Shown in pieces: positions 36,664 to 44,797 of a stretch of DNA of 64,000 nt. The stretch comes from Luteimicrobium album (GTDB lineage Bacteria > Actinomycetota > Actinomycetes > Actinomycetales > Cellulomonadaceae): positions 1,550,001 to 1,614,000 of the forward strand of contig NZ_BSUK01000001.1 in assembly GCF_030161555.1 (NCBI RefSeq), given 5' to 3'. Positions within the stretch are counted from its first letter, which is position 1. Each line of letters begins with the position of its first letter. Made by a program: the position numbers and the translations under genes. The notes beneath the pieces were generated by a model that saw nothing but the letters and a program-made list of their open reading frames with translations, did not search any database and was not told the DNA's origin.

Positions 36664-37854
36664 TCAGGAGGCGGTCGACAGCGCCGGGGTGGGTGCGTCG
36701 TGGTGGATGGCGCGGCGTTCGAGCAGCGTCGCGACGGCGAGCGCGGCGAGGCCGGCGAGCGTGACCAGGGCGCCTGCGCCGAGGGGCGCGGCGTAGCCGA
36801 GGCCGAGGGTGATGGTGAGCCCGCCGACCCAGGCCCCGAACGCGTTGCCGACGTTGAACGCGGCGATGTTGGCGCCGGAGGCGAGCGTGGGCGCCTGCGT
36901 GGCGTGGCCCATGATGCGCATCTGCAGCCCCGGCACGGTGGCGAACCCGAACACCCCCATGAGGACGAGCCCGACTATCGCTGCGACCGGGTTGGACGCC
37001 GTCGCCGCGAACACCGCGAGGACGACGGTCAGTGCGGCGAAGAGGCCGAGCAGGGTGGGGGCGAGGGCGCGGTCGGCGAGGCGCCCGCCGGCGTAGTTCC
37101 CGACGAACAGCCCGGCGCCGAACAGCACGAGCAGCCACGGGACCGTCGCCGGGGCGAACCCTGACACCTCGGTGAGCGTGTAGGCGATGTAGGTGAAGGC
37201 GCCGAACATCCCGCCGTAGCCGAGGACGGTCACGACGACGCTCCACCAGACCTGCGGGGACCGGAACGCCGTGAGCTCGGTGCGGAGCGAGGCGGGGCGC
37301 GCGGCGTCGCGGGTCGAGGGAACCAGCACGACGATGCCGACGAGCGCGACGACGCCGATGGCGGTGATGGCCCAGAAGGTCGCGCGCCAGCCGTGCTGCT
37401 GCCCGAGGAACGTTCCGAAGGGGACGCCGAGGACGTTGGCCGCGGTCAGGCCGGAGAACATGAGGGCGATCGCGGACGCGCGCCGCTCCGGCGCGACGAG
37501 ACCGGCGGCCACGACCGAGCCGATCCCGAAGAACGCTCCGTGGCACAGAGCGGCGAGCACGCGCCCGGCGAGCAGCGTCTCGTACCCGGGGGCGAGCGCG
37601 GACAGCAGGTTCCCGGCGACGAACAACCCCATGAGGCCGACGAGGACGGTCTTGCGGTCGAACCGCGTGACGGCCGCGGTCAGGGCGACGGCCCCGACGG
37701 CGACCGCGAGGGCGTACCCCGAGATGAGGTAGCCGGCGACGGGTTCGGTGACGTCGAGGTCGGAGGCTACCTCGGGGAGGAGGCCCATGATGACGAACTC
37801 GGTAAGCCCGATGCCGAACCCGCCGACGGCGAGCGCGAGCAGTGCGAGAGGCAT
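36664..37854 (-). CDS. MFS transporter, AraJ/YdhP-type exporter
   Basis: 396 residues, twelve helices. FGIGLTEFVIMGLLPEVASD in helix 1, SGYALAVAVGAVALTAAVTRFDRKTVL (motif A region), GRVLAALCHGAFFGIG in helix 4. This subgroup exports sugars, arabinose-like compounds or drugs. ATG 37854 with GGAG 9 nt upstream. Divergent from marR with operators between, and followed by an aldo/keto reductase. Confidence 0.9.
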   Translation of the reverse strand: MPLALLALAVGGFGIGLTEFVIMGLLPEVASDLDVTEPVAGYLISGYALAVAVGAVALTAAVTRFDRKTVLVGLMGLFVAGNLLSALAPGYETLLAGRVLAALCHGAFFGIGSVVAAGLVAPERRASAIALMFSGLTAANVLGVPFGTFLGQQHGWRATFWAITAIGVVALVGIVVLVPSTRDAARPASLRTELTAFRSPQVWWSVVVTVLGYGGMFGAFTYIAYTLTEVSGFAPATVPWLLVLFGAGLFVGNYAGGRLADRALAPTLLGLFAALTVVLAVFAATASNPVAAIVGLVLMGVFGFATVPGLQMRIMGHATQAPTLASGANIAAFNVGNAFGAWVGGLTITLGLGYAAPLGAGALVTLAGLAALAVATLLERRAIHHDAPTPALSTAS

Positions 37855-37881
37855 GACGACAGCTCCGGGATGATCGAGGAT

Positions 37882-37953
37882 GCCAACTGCGTTGGCGGAT
37901 AAAAGGCGTGTGCAGTAGTTGCAGACGCGCTGTATTAGATAGTTGCACACGCG
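37882..37953. promoter_or_regulatory. MarR-type operators between marR and the MFS gene
   Basis: Palindrome GCCAAC-TGC-GTTGGC at 37882-37896; inverted repeat GCGTGTGCA (37906-37914) / TGCACACGC (37944-37952); and direct repeats AGTTGCANACGCG at 37917 and 37941, 24 bp apart. An AT-rich stretch lies inside. Shared control region of the divergent genes. Confidence 0.65.
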
Positions 37954-38005
37954 GGATAAACGCGCAAGCGGTATGCTGGGTGTCACACGGGACGAGGTGT
38001 TCGAC

Positions 38006-38475
38006 ATGGGGATCGCGGACGACGCGGTGGAGATCAGGGCGCGCGGCTGGCGCACGCTCGCCGCCCTGCACGGGCTCATCGAGGCCGACCTGGAGCGCGC
38101 GCTCCAGAGTGAGCACGGGTTGTCCGTCGTCGAGTACACGGTGCTCGACGCCCTCTCTCGCCAGGACGGCTGGCACATGCGCATGCAGCAGCTCGCGCGC
38201 GCGGCCGCCCTCAGCGCGTCTGCCACCACCCGGCTCGTGACCCGCCTCGAGGACCGCGGACTCCTCACGCGCATCCTCTGCGCCGACGACCGTCGCGGCA
38301 TCTACACCGAGCTCACGCCCGCGGGGAGCGGCTTCTCGCCGACGCGCAGCCCACCCACGACCGTGCCCTCGCGGGCGCGCTCGACGAGGCGGCCGACGTC
38401 CCGGAGCTCGCCGGGCTCGTCGGGGCGCTCGCCGACCGCGACCTCCTCGGGACACCCGAGGCGGCGGTCGTCTAG
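38006..38475 (+). CDS. MarR-family regulator, frameshifted
   Basis: Winged-helix repressor, divergent from the MFS exporter it probably controls. LAALHGLIEADLERAL, GLSVVEYTVLDALSRQDG, MQQLARAAALSASATTRLVTRLEDRGLL (recognition helix and wing) and DDRRGIYTELTPAG. The G run 38323-38326 has lost one base; repaired, the tail reads GERLLADAQPTHDRALAGAL and ends at TAG 38475 (156 residues). ATG 38006 chosen for the GACGAGG RBS; ATG 37973 is in frame. Confidence 0.88.
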
Positions 38476-38536
38476 CCCCGAAGCCTGCGGCCGCGCGGGT
38501 CCCGGCGCCGTCGCGTCGCCCTGTGGCCCTGCCCGG

Positions 38537-39429
38537 TCACGCGGCGACGGCCGCCGGGCGGTCGAGGAGCTCCAGGAGCCTGGGGGCGAGCGCGACGGCG
38601 TGGTCGGACGATCCCGTGACCGCCGAGACCTGCCAGCGCGGCGTGGTGGCGTCGGGCAGGCGCAGGACTGCGAGGCCCTCGGCCTGTGGCTTCGCGCTGA
38701 TCTGACGAGGGACGAGCGCCACGCCCAGCCCCCGGTGGACGAGGTCCAGCAGCGTGTGGATGTCGTTGACCGTGCACCGCACGCGGCGCCGCACCCCTGG
38801 GCCTCGCACGCCTCGTCGTTGAGCGGTCGCACGCCCCAGGACCGCTGGAAGTCGACGAAGTCGAGGCCGTCCAGGTCCTCCCACTCGACCCGGGCGCGAG
38901 CCGGGAGCGGGTGGTCCGCCGGCGCGAGCAGCACGATCGGCTCGCTCGCGATCGGGGTCCGCTCGAGCGCCCCGAGGTGGTCGGCGGTCGCGACGAACGC
39001 GACGTCGAGCTCGTCGGCGCGGAGCTGCGCGAGGAGGTCGTGCGAGCCGTCCTGCGTGAAGTGGATCTCGACGTGCGGGTAGCGCTCGTGGAACCGCTCC
39101 AGCAGCGCAGGCGGGTCGACGGCCGCGAGGCACTGCTCGGCCCCGACCCGGACCGTCCCGGTGACCTGGCGCGTCACCCGCACGACGGCGTCCCTCGCCG
39201 CCGTCGACGCCGCGAGCATCGCCCGGGCGTGAGGGAGCAGGGCGAGCCCGGCGTCGGTGGGTTCGACCCGCCGCGTCGTGCGGTGGAAGAGCGTCGTGCC
39301 GAGCTCGTCCTCGAGGCTGCGGACCGCAGCGGAGAGCCCGGACTGCGAGACGCCGCACAGCGCCGCGGCCCGCGTGAACTGCTGCTCGTCCGCGAGCGCC
39401 ACGAGGTACTCCATCTGCCGCAGATCCAT
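38537..39429 (-). CDS. LysR-family regulator, frameshifted
   Basis: 297 residues after repair. N-terminal helix-turn-helix MDLRQMEYLVALADEQQF, LCGVSQSGLSAAVRSLEDEL, LFHRTTRRVEPTDAG; periplasmic-binding-like effector domain. The C run 38794-38797 has lost a base, so the frame shifts after EAQG and continues as VRRRVRCTVNDIHTLLDLVH. Divergent from an aldo/keto reductase; the 20-bp palindrome at 39476 is its likely binding site. Confidence 0.9.
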
Positions 39430-39475
39430 TGATCGCTCCGCCTTCTGAATGGCATCAGTGCTAGTTGTTGGACTT

Positions 39476-39498
39476 CTAGGTTACGCCGAACCTAGGCT
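39476..39498. promoter_or_regulatory. LysR-type palindrome and promoter for the reductase
   Basis: CTAGGTT-ACGCCG-AACCTAG (39476-39495) is a perfect 7-bp dyad; TAGGCT at 39493-39498 is a -10 that ends 7 nt before ATG 39506 (leaderless). TTGGAC at 39468 may be the -35. Confidence 0.65.
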
Positions 39499-39505
39499 CG
39501 CAGAC

Positions 39506-40378
39506 ATGCAGCAGCGCACCATCGGACACCGCTCCGTCTCCGCCGTCGGCCTCGGCGGCATGCCCATGTCGATCGAGGGCCGTCCCGACGAGGACCGCGC
39601 GATCGCGACCGTCCACGCCGCGCTCGACGCCGGCGTCACCTTCATCGACACCGCCGACGCGTACCACCGTGACGCAGGCGAGGTCGGCCACAACGAGGAG
39701 CTCATCGCACGTGCCCTGCGCACCTACGGCGGCGACACGGATGGCGTCCTGGTGGCGACCAAGGGCGGCCACCTGCGTCCCGGCGACGGCCGGTGGACCC
39801 AGAACGGCGACCCGGCCTACCTCAAGGAGGCCGCCAAGGCCTCGGCCCAGCGGCTCGGCGTGGACGCCATCGGCCTCTACCAGTTCCACCGGCCGGACCC
39901 GTCCGTCCCCTACGCGGACTCGGTCGGCGCCCTGCGCGACCTGCTCGACGAGGGCGTCATCGAGATGGCCGGCATCTCGAACGCGAACCCCGACCAGATC
40001 CGCGAGGCGAACGACGTGCTCGGCGGCCGGCTCGTGTCGGTGCAGAACCAGTTCTCGCCCCGCTTCCGCTCGTCGCTCCCGGAGCTCGAGCTGTGCGCCG
40101 AGCTCGGCATCGCCTTCCTGCCGTGGAGCCCGCTCGGCGGCATCACGTTCGCGCGGGCGGGCGACCTCGACGACGCCTACGCTCCGTTTCAGGAGGTCGC
40201 TTCCGCGCACGGCGTCAGCCCGTTCCGTGTCGCGCTCGCCTGGGAGCTCGCGCTCGCACCCGTCGTCGTGCCGATCCCTGGCGCGTCGCGCCCCGCGAGC
40301 ATCCAGGACTCCGCGCAGGCGGCCGACCTCGTGCTCACGCCCGACGAGGTCGCGCGCCTGAGCGCGGCCACCGCCTGA
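39506..40378 (+). CDS. Aldo/keto reductase (oxidoreductase Tas/YeaE-like)
   Basis: 290 residues. GVTFIDTADAYHRDAGEVGHNE (Asp, Tyr), VLVATKGGHLRPGDG (Lys), IGLYQFHRPDPSV (His), GISNANPDQIREA, VQNQFSPRF and PIPGASRPASIQDSA (cofactor). NADPH-dependent reduction of aldehydes or sugars. Expected to be under the divergent LysR. A second reductase gene follows after 34 nt. Confidence 0.9.
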   Translation: MQQRTIGHRSVSAVGLGGMPMSIEGRPDEDRAIATVHAALDAGVTFIDTADAYHRDAGEVGHNEELIARALRTYGGDTDGVLVATKGGHLRPGDGRWTQNGDPAYLKEAAKASAQRLGVDAIGLYQFHRPDPSVPYADSVGALRDLLDEGVIEMAGISNANPDQIREANDVLGGRLVSVQNQFSPRFRSSLPELELCAELGIAFLPWSPLGGITFARAGDLDDAYAPFQEVASAHGVSPFRVALAWELALAPVVVPIPGASRPASIQDSAQAADLVLTPDEVARLSAATA

Positions 40379-40412
40379 CCCACTGACCCACCCCCGATCA
40401 GCGAGGATCCCC

Positions 40413-41344
40413 ATGAAGACCATCACCCTGCCCGGCACCGAGATCACCGCGCCGAACGTCGTCGCCGGCATGATGCGCATCGCCGACAAGACCGACGACG
40501 AGATCCGCACCCTCGTGCGCACCGCCCGCGACGCGGGCATCGACTTCTTCGACCACGCCGACATCTACGGCGGTGCGCTGCACAAGTGCGAGGAGCGGTT
40601 CGCCGAGGCCCTCGCGCTCACGCCGTCGGAGCGCGCCGAGATCACCCTGCAGACCAAGTGCGGCATCGTTCCCGACGGTCCGTACTTCGACTTCTCGTAC
40701 GAGCACATCGTCGAGTCGGTCGAGGGTCGCTGCGCGCCCTGCAGACCGACTACATCGACATCCTGCTGCTGCACCGCCCCGACGCCCTCGTCGAGCCCGA
40801 CGACGTCGCGAAGGCCTTCGACGAGCTCCACGCCGCGGGCAAGGTCAAGGCGTTCGGCGTCTCCAACCACACGCCCGGACAGATCGAGCTGCTGCGGCGG
40901 TCGGTGACCCAGCCGCTCGTCGCGAACCAGATCCAGCTCTCGGTCACGCACGCGCCGTCCGTCGCCCAGGGCGTCGCCATGAACATGGGCGACCTGGACC
41001 AGTCGATCAGCCGCGACAACGGGATCGTGGACTACTGCCGCCTCCACGGCATCACCCTGCAGGCGTGGTCGCCGTTCCAGGCGCGGTTCTTCAACGGCGT
41101 CTTCCTGGGCTCCGAGGACTACCCCGAGCTCAACGCCGTGATCGACCGGCTCGCCGCGACGTACGACGTCCCGGCCATCGCGATCGCGACCGCGTGGATC
41201 ACGCGCCACCCCGCGCAGATGCAGGTCGTGCTCGGGACGACGACCCCGCAGCGCGTCGCGGACGCCGCCCTCGGCTCCGAGATCCCGCTCACGCGCGCCG
41301 AGTGGTACGAGATGTTCCGTGCGGCGGGTCACACCGTCCCCTGA
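40413..41344 (+). CDS. Aldo/keto reductase (YdhF-like), frameshifted
   Basis: 310 residues after repair. GIDFFDHADIYGGALHKCEE (Asp, Tyr), ITLQTKCGIVPDG (Lys), then a missing G in the run 40724-40726, after which SLRALQTDYIDILLLHRPDA (His), FGVSNHTPGQIELL, QIQLSVTHAPSV and VVLGTTTPQRVADAA follow. YdhF-type members differ from the preceding gene in lacking the SPxR insertion. Likely the second gene of the LysR-controlled unit. Confidence 0.9.
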
Positions 41345-41365
41345 TCCGCCCGACGGCGTCGCTCG

Positions 41366-41421
41366 CGAGATGCGGCGATCCGCAGTCTCGCGGAGCGCCG
41401 TCTGCAGATCGCCGCATCTCG
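41366..41421. repeat. Long hairpin after the reductase operon
   Basis: 20-bp arms (41366-41385 / 41402-41421) with one mismatch and a 16-nt loop. Perfect core CGAGATGCGGCGAT. It follows the stop at 41344 by 21 nt, so it may terminate transcription, but it is longer than usual. Confidence 0.75.
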
Positions 41422-41431
41422 GCACGAGGCG

Positions 41432-41491
41432 TCACCAGAGGGTGTGCAGCCCGGGGAGACGGCGCAGCGCGGCGTCGGCGGTCAGGAGCGA
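41432..41491 (-). pseudogene. Possible C-terminal fragment of a PIN-domain toxin
   Basis: The minus frame ending at TGA 41432 reads LLTADAALRRLPGLHTLW, which resembles the end of VapC-type PIN proteins. There is no start or upstream remainder; the preceding hairpin at 41501 interrupts it. Weak evidence. Confidence 0.25.
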
Positions 41492-41500
41492 GGTTGTCGT

Positions 41501-41529
41501 GCGGGTCTGGTCGGGTTGACCAGACCCGC
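41501..41529 (-). terminator. Hairpin terminator of the minus-strand membrane protein
   Basis: Perfect 12-bp stem GCGGGTCTGGTC / GACCAGACCCGC with a 5-nt loop, 15 nt past the stop codon at 41544. Confidence 0.65.
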
Positions 41530-41543
41530 GCGATCAGCCGACG

Positions 41544-42071
41544 TCATCTGCCCGAGCACGTGCCCGACGAGCGCAGCGTCTCGAGGTCGAACCCCGGTCC
41601 TGCCATCGCGGGGAGGCGCTGCGTCGTCGTGGTCCCGAGCGGGCCGCGGAGGTGCACCACGGGCTGCGTCCGCGGGTCGAGGGCGTCGCAGTCGGTGACC
41701 TGCCACCGGACGACGACGACCGCGTCGTCCCTGGCGCGCAGCCGGTCGAGCGCCACGCCCGTCGTGCCGTCCTGCGCGGTCACGGAGACGACGCGAGCGC
41801 CGGGGACGTCGTCGACGCCGGTGAGGACGAGCCACGGCCAGGCGTCGGCGCCGGTCCCGACCGCCGTCTCGACGACGCCGGCGGGCTTCGCGGACCACGT
41901 GGCCTCGTGGACGTCCGTGAGCCGCGGGCGCAGGAGCTGCGGCGAGATCCAGGCCGCGACGAGCAGGGTGACGACGAGCGCCACGCCGAGGACCTCAGCC
42001 CCTCTCCTCCGGCGCGGCAGGAGCGCGTCGAGGTGCGAGCGGCCGTCGTCGGCGACCCTGGCGATCAGCAT
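41544..42071 (-). CDS. Hypothetical single-span membrane protein
   Basis: 175 residues. A cytoplasmic stretch of about 28 residues (HLDALLPRRRRGAE), one helix VLGVALVVTLLVAAWISP, then an exterior domain with Cys pair in QVTDCDALD and SSGTCSGR. Not recognised. ATG 42071 lies inside the palindromic operator; TTG 42092 would add seven residues. TACAGT 7 nt upstream fits a leaderless promoter. Divergent from a membrane protein and gntR, so it may belong to that regulon. Confidence 0.6.
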   Translation of the reverse strand: MLIARVADDGRSHLDALLPRRRRGAEVLGVALVVTLLVAAWISPQLLRPRLTDVHEATWSAKPAGVVETAVGTGADAWPWLVLTGVDDVPGARVVSVTAQDGTTGVALDRLRARDDAVVVVRWQVTDCDALDPRTQPVVHLRGPLGTTTTQRLPAMAGPGFDLETLRSSGTCSGR

Positions 42072-42094
42072 TGGCACACTGTAGTGTGCCAATG
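42069..42094. promoter_or_regulatory. Perfect 11-bp dyad operator between divergent genes
   Basis: CATTGGCACAC-TGTA-GTGTGCCAATG. Both a minus-strand ATG (42071) and a plus-strand ATG (42092) are built into the outer ends, and TACAGT / TGTAGT form facing -10 elements. Probable site for the GntR regulator encoded downstream. Confidence 0.7.
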
Positions 42095-42130
42095 AACGTG
42101 CGCCAAGGGGCGTGCCATGAGGAAGGGTGA
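42092..42130 (+). other. Possible 12-codon leader peptide
   Basis: ATG at 42092 opens a 12-residue frame (MNVRQGACHEEG) ending at TGA 42130, 3 nt before the next gene's GTG 42134. It could be a chance frame; its ATG is the mirror image of the divergent gene's ATG within the dyad. Confidence 0.25.
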
Positions 42131-42133
42131 TCG

Positions 42134-42985
42134 GTGGCTGTCTTCGCGCTCCTCCTCACGGCCGTCCTGATGGTCGTCCTGGCGACCGTGGTGGGCCGTG
42201 CGCGCCGCGTGACCGCACGCGACGTCGCCTGGCTGGCCGGCTCCGCCGCGGTGCCCGACGACGAGGCGCGCGTCTACCGGCTGTACCTCGCCCGCCATCG
42301 CACGCGCCGCGTCCTCGGCGGTCTCGCCGGGGTCGGGTTCGCCGTCGTCGTGGGCGTGCGCTGGTACGGGACCGTGCGGGCGGGCGTGGGCGGGGCCAGC
42401 CCGCTCGCCGACGTCCTCTTCTGCGCTCTCGCGGGGACCGTCGTCGGCGCGCTGTCCGCCGAGACCTACCGGCTGCGGCGGCTCGTCGGCCCCGCCGTCG
42501 CCTCCCTCGCGCCCCGCTCGCCCGGACCCCGGGGCGGGCTCGTCCGCACGGCGTGGGCGGTCGCCGGGGCGGCCGTGGCAGTCGGCCTGGGCTGCGCCGT
42601 CGCGACCGGACGTCTCGGCGCCCTCCTGATGGCGGTCGCGACAGCGCTGCTCGTCGGCGTCGCGGCCTTCACGCTGCGGGCCGTCCGGCGTCGGCGACGT
42701 GTCGTCGACGACCCGCGGGCGGCCGCCGTCGACGCCCGCCTCCGCGCCTTCGCGGGTGAGACCGTCGCGTGGCTCGCCCTCGCCGCGGCCGCGCTCGGCG
42801 CCGGCTGGACCTGCGCGTTCCTGCCCTGGTCAGGCGGCCCGGCGTGGGTGGGGCCGGCGCTCGCGGTCGGGAGCCTCGCCGTGACGGGGTGGGCACTCCA
42901 CCGGGCGTCTCCCCGGCCCCCGCGGTCGTTCGTCGCGGGGGGCGCCTGGGCCGGCGTCGTCGGGCCGGAGGCGGTGCCGTCGTGA
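42134..42985 (+). CDS. Hypothetical polytopic membrane protein
   Basis: 283 residues and about six to seven helices (FALLLTAVLMVVLATVV at the start, VLGGLAGVGFAVVVG, AWAVAGAAVAVGLGCAVA, TVAWLALAAAALGAGWTCA). Family not recognised. GTG 42134 with RBS AGGAAGGG 6 nt away. GTGA overlap with gntR downstream suggests that the regulator controls it or that it senses for it. Confidence 0.65.
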   Translation: MAVFALLLTAVLMVVLATVVGRARRVTARDVAWLAGSAAVPDDEARVYRLYLARHRTRRVLGGLAGVGFAVVVGVRWYGTVRAGVGGASPLADVLFCALAGTVVGALSAETYRLRRLVGPAVASLAPRSPGPRGGLVRTAWAVAGAAVAVGLGCAVATGRLGALLMAVATALLVGVAAFTLRAVRRRRRVVDDPRAAAVDARLRAFAGETVAWLALAAAALGAGWTCAFLPWSGGPAWVGPALAVGSLAVTGWALHRASPRPPRSFVAGGAWAGVVGPEAVPS

Positions 42986-43400
42986 TCGTCCGGATCGACG
43001 CCACCTCCCCCGTGCCCGTGTTCGAGCAGCTCCGCGGGCAGATCGAGCGGCTCGTGCTGTCGGGCGGTCTGGAACCGGGGGCTCGGCTGCCGTCGGTACG
43101 GGACCTCGCGGCCGACCTGGGCCTGGCCCGCGGCACCGTCAACAAGGTCTACGACGCGCTCGCGCGCGACGGGCTCGTCGAGACGCGGGGCCGGCACGGG
43201 ACGGTCGTGCTCACGCCCGCTCCCGGGCCTGGGCGCGCCGCCGCCCGTGCCGACCTCGACGCGGCGGCCGAAGCGCTCGTCGTCGTCGCCGCGCAGCTGG
43301 GGCTCGACGCGCGGGCGGCGCACGACGCCCTCGACGCCGCCTGGGCCCGGCTCGGTCCCGCCCGCGCGCCCGAGCCCGCCGCGTCCCCGCGCCGAAGTGA
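42982..43400 (+). CDS. GntR-family regulator, YtrA subfamily, frameshifted near the end
   Basis: Short one-domain GntR protein: IVRIDATSPVPVFEQLRGQI, EPGARLPSVRDLAADLGLAR (helix-turn-helix), TVNKVYDALARDGLVETRGR, HGTVVL wing, then a helical tail. No stop follows in frame until 43926; one missing C at 43384-43387 would end it as PAPK-stop at 43400, giving 139 residues, normal for YtrA types. Probable ligand of the dyad at 42069. The repeat at 43390 follows its 3' end. Confidence 0.82.
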
Positions 43401-43451
43401 CCGGCGGCCGTACTACTTCGCGATGAAGTACGGCCCCGGTCTACTTCGGCG
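43390..43451. repeat. Dispersed palindromic element, copy A
   Basis: Compound palindrome with GCCGTACTACTTCG (43407-43420), a partial inverted copy just after it, and outer arms CGCCGAAGT / ACTTCGGCG. Lies between the convergent gntR and quinone-reductase genes. The 14-mer recurs exactly at 57485-57498, and a similar hairpin occurs at 50964. Confidence 0.75.
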
Positions 43452-43458
43452 AGGAAGG

Positions 43459-44316
43459 TCAGAGGAGGGCGCGGAGGGCGTCGGCCAGCGGCGTCGTCGG
43501 GCGGCCGATCAGGGTGCGCAGGTCGTCCGTCGCGTCGGCGAGGTCGCCGCGCGCGATGCCCTGGTCGAGGGCGACGACGAAGCCGGCCGTACCGTCGTCC
43601 AGCCCCGCCCCGCGCAGGATCTCGAGCTGCTCGTCGGCCGTGACGTTCCGGTGTGCCACCGGCACGCCGAGCACCTCGGACGCGGTCGCGGCGAACTCGT
43701 CGAAGCTCCATGCGACGTCGCCCGACAGCTCGTAGACCCGGTTCTCGTGCCCTTCGCCGAGCACGACGGCGACGGCGCCGGCCGCGTAGTCGGCGCGCGT
43801 CGCGCTCGCGACCCGGCCGTCGCCGGTGCTCGTCACGACCTCGCCGGTCGCGCGGGCCTGGGCGAGCGTCCCGGCGTAGTTCTCCGTGTACCAGTTGTTG
43901 CGGAGGATCGTCCACGTCAGCCCTGACGCGCGCAGCGCCTCCTCGGTGGCCTTGTGCTCGGGGGCGAGGACGAGCTCGCTCGTGTCGGCGTGCGGGGCGC
44001 TCGTGTAGACGACGCGCCCGACGCCGGACGCGACGGCCGCGTCGATCACCGCGGTGTGCTGGGCGACCCGCTGCCCCACCTCGGAGCCGGACACGAACAG
44101 GAGCACGTCGGCACCCGCGAACGCGGTCTCGAGGCTCGACGGGTCGGCGTAGTCGACGACGGCGGTGCGGACCCCGTGCCGCGACGCGAGGTCGGCGAGG
44201 CGCTCGGGATTGCGTCCGGCGGCGACCACGGTGGACGGGTCGGTGCCCGCGGCGACGAGCCCCTCGACGGCGAGGCGGCCCAGGTGTCCGGTGGCTCCGG
44301 TGACGACGATCGACAT
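43459..44316 (-). CDS. NAD(P)H-binding quinone oxidoreductase, YtfG/NmrA type
   Basis: 285 residues. SIVVTGATGHLGRLAVEGL (dinucleotide fold), VVAAGRNPERLADLA, VVYTSAPHADTSELVLAPEH, WTILRNNWYTENY. Resembles E. coli YtfG (QorB), which reduces quinones with NADPH. Divergent from an HxlR-type regulator exactly as ytfG is from ytfH, a pairing that supports the call. Confidence 0.88.
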   Translation of the reverse strand: MSIVVTGATGHLGRLAVEGLVAAGTDPSTVVAAGRNPERLADLASRHGVRTAVVDYADPSSLETAFAGADVLLFVSGSEVGQRVAQHTAVIDAAVASGVGRVVYTSAPHADTSELVLAPEHKATEEALRASGLTWTILRNNWYTENYAGTLAQARATGEVVTSTGDGRVASATRADYAAGAVAVVLGEGHENRVYELSGDVAWSFDEFAATASEVLGVPVAHRNVTADEQLEILRGAGLDDGTAGFVVALDQGIARGDLADATDDLRTLIGRPTTPLADALRALL

Positions 44317-44370
44317 GACGTTCCTCTCGGTGGATGAGTATCTCGTCGGTGCCAACCGCGCCCGTGCGGG

Positions 44371-44411
44371 GTACCTTCCCGAACTTCGGTACCCACTTCG
44401 AAGTAAGGTAC
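44371..44411. promoter_or_regulatory. HxlR-type operator between divergent genes
   Basis: Outer GTACCTT / AAGGTAC inverted repeat with inner CGGTACC and ACTTCGAAGT (palindromes), just before ATG 44416. Confidence 0.6.
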
Positions 44412-44415
44412 GAAT

Positions 44416-44787
44416 ATGACGGTAAGTAACGAGGTCAGCGTGCTGGATCGACTGCTCACGGACGGCAAGCTCGCCGCCGCGTGCCCGAGCCGGATCGTGC
44501 TCGACCACGTCACCAGCCGGTGGGGCGTCCTGCTGCTCGTCGCGCTCTCGGAGCGCTCCATGCGCTGGGGCGAGCTGCGTCGCGTCGTCGAGGGCATCAG
44601 CGAGAAGATGCTCGCCCAGACGCTGCGGACGCTCGAGGCCGACGGCATCGTGGACCGTGCCGTGACCCCGAGCGTCCCGCCGCGCGTCGACTACGCGCTG
44701 ACCGACCGGGGTCGGGGGCTCGTGGCCCACCTGCTCCCGCTCATGGGGTGGATCGCCGACAACGCCGACGAGATCCTCGCGAAGTAG
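44416..44787 (+). CDS. HxlR-family regulator
   Basis: 123 residues, winged helix. AACPSRIVLDHVTSRWGVLLLVAL with the conserved Cys (as in YodB/QorR sensors of quinones and diamide), MRWGELRRVVEGISEKMLAQTLRTLEADGIV, PRVDYALTDRGRGL. The Cys near residue 22 suggests thiol-based sensing. Likely represses the divergent quinone reductase through the site at 44371. Confidence 0.9.
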   Translation: MTVSNEVSVLDRLLTDGKLAAACPSRIVLDHVTSRWGVLLLVALSERSMRWGELRRVVEGISEKMLAQTLRTLEADGIVDRAVTPSVPPRVDYALTDRGRGLVAHLLPLMGWIADNADEILAK

Positions 44788-44797
44788 ACCGCGAGGC

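Noticed and set aside
39476..39495. Second DtxR/IdeR box
   Set aside because: AGGTT/AACCT arms are right but the spacer is 6 bp, not 5, and the middle does not fit; the divergent LysR gene explains it better.
42769..43926. 385-residue GntR-type protein with long C-terminal domain
   Set aside because: The part after residue 140 is antisense to the quinone reductase and has no effector-domain motifs; a lost C before 43400 accounts for the read-through.
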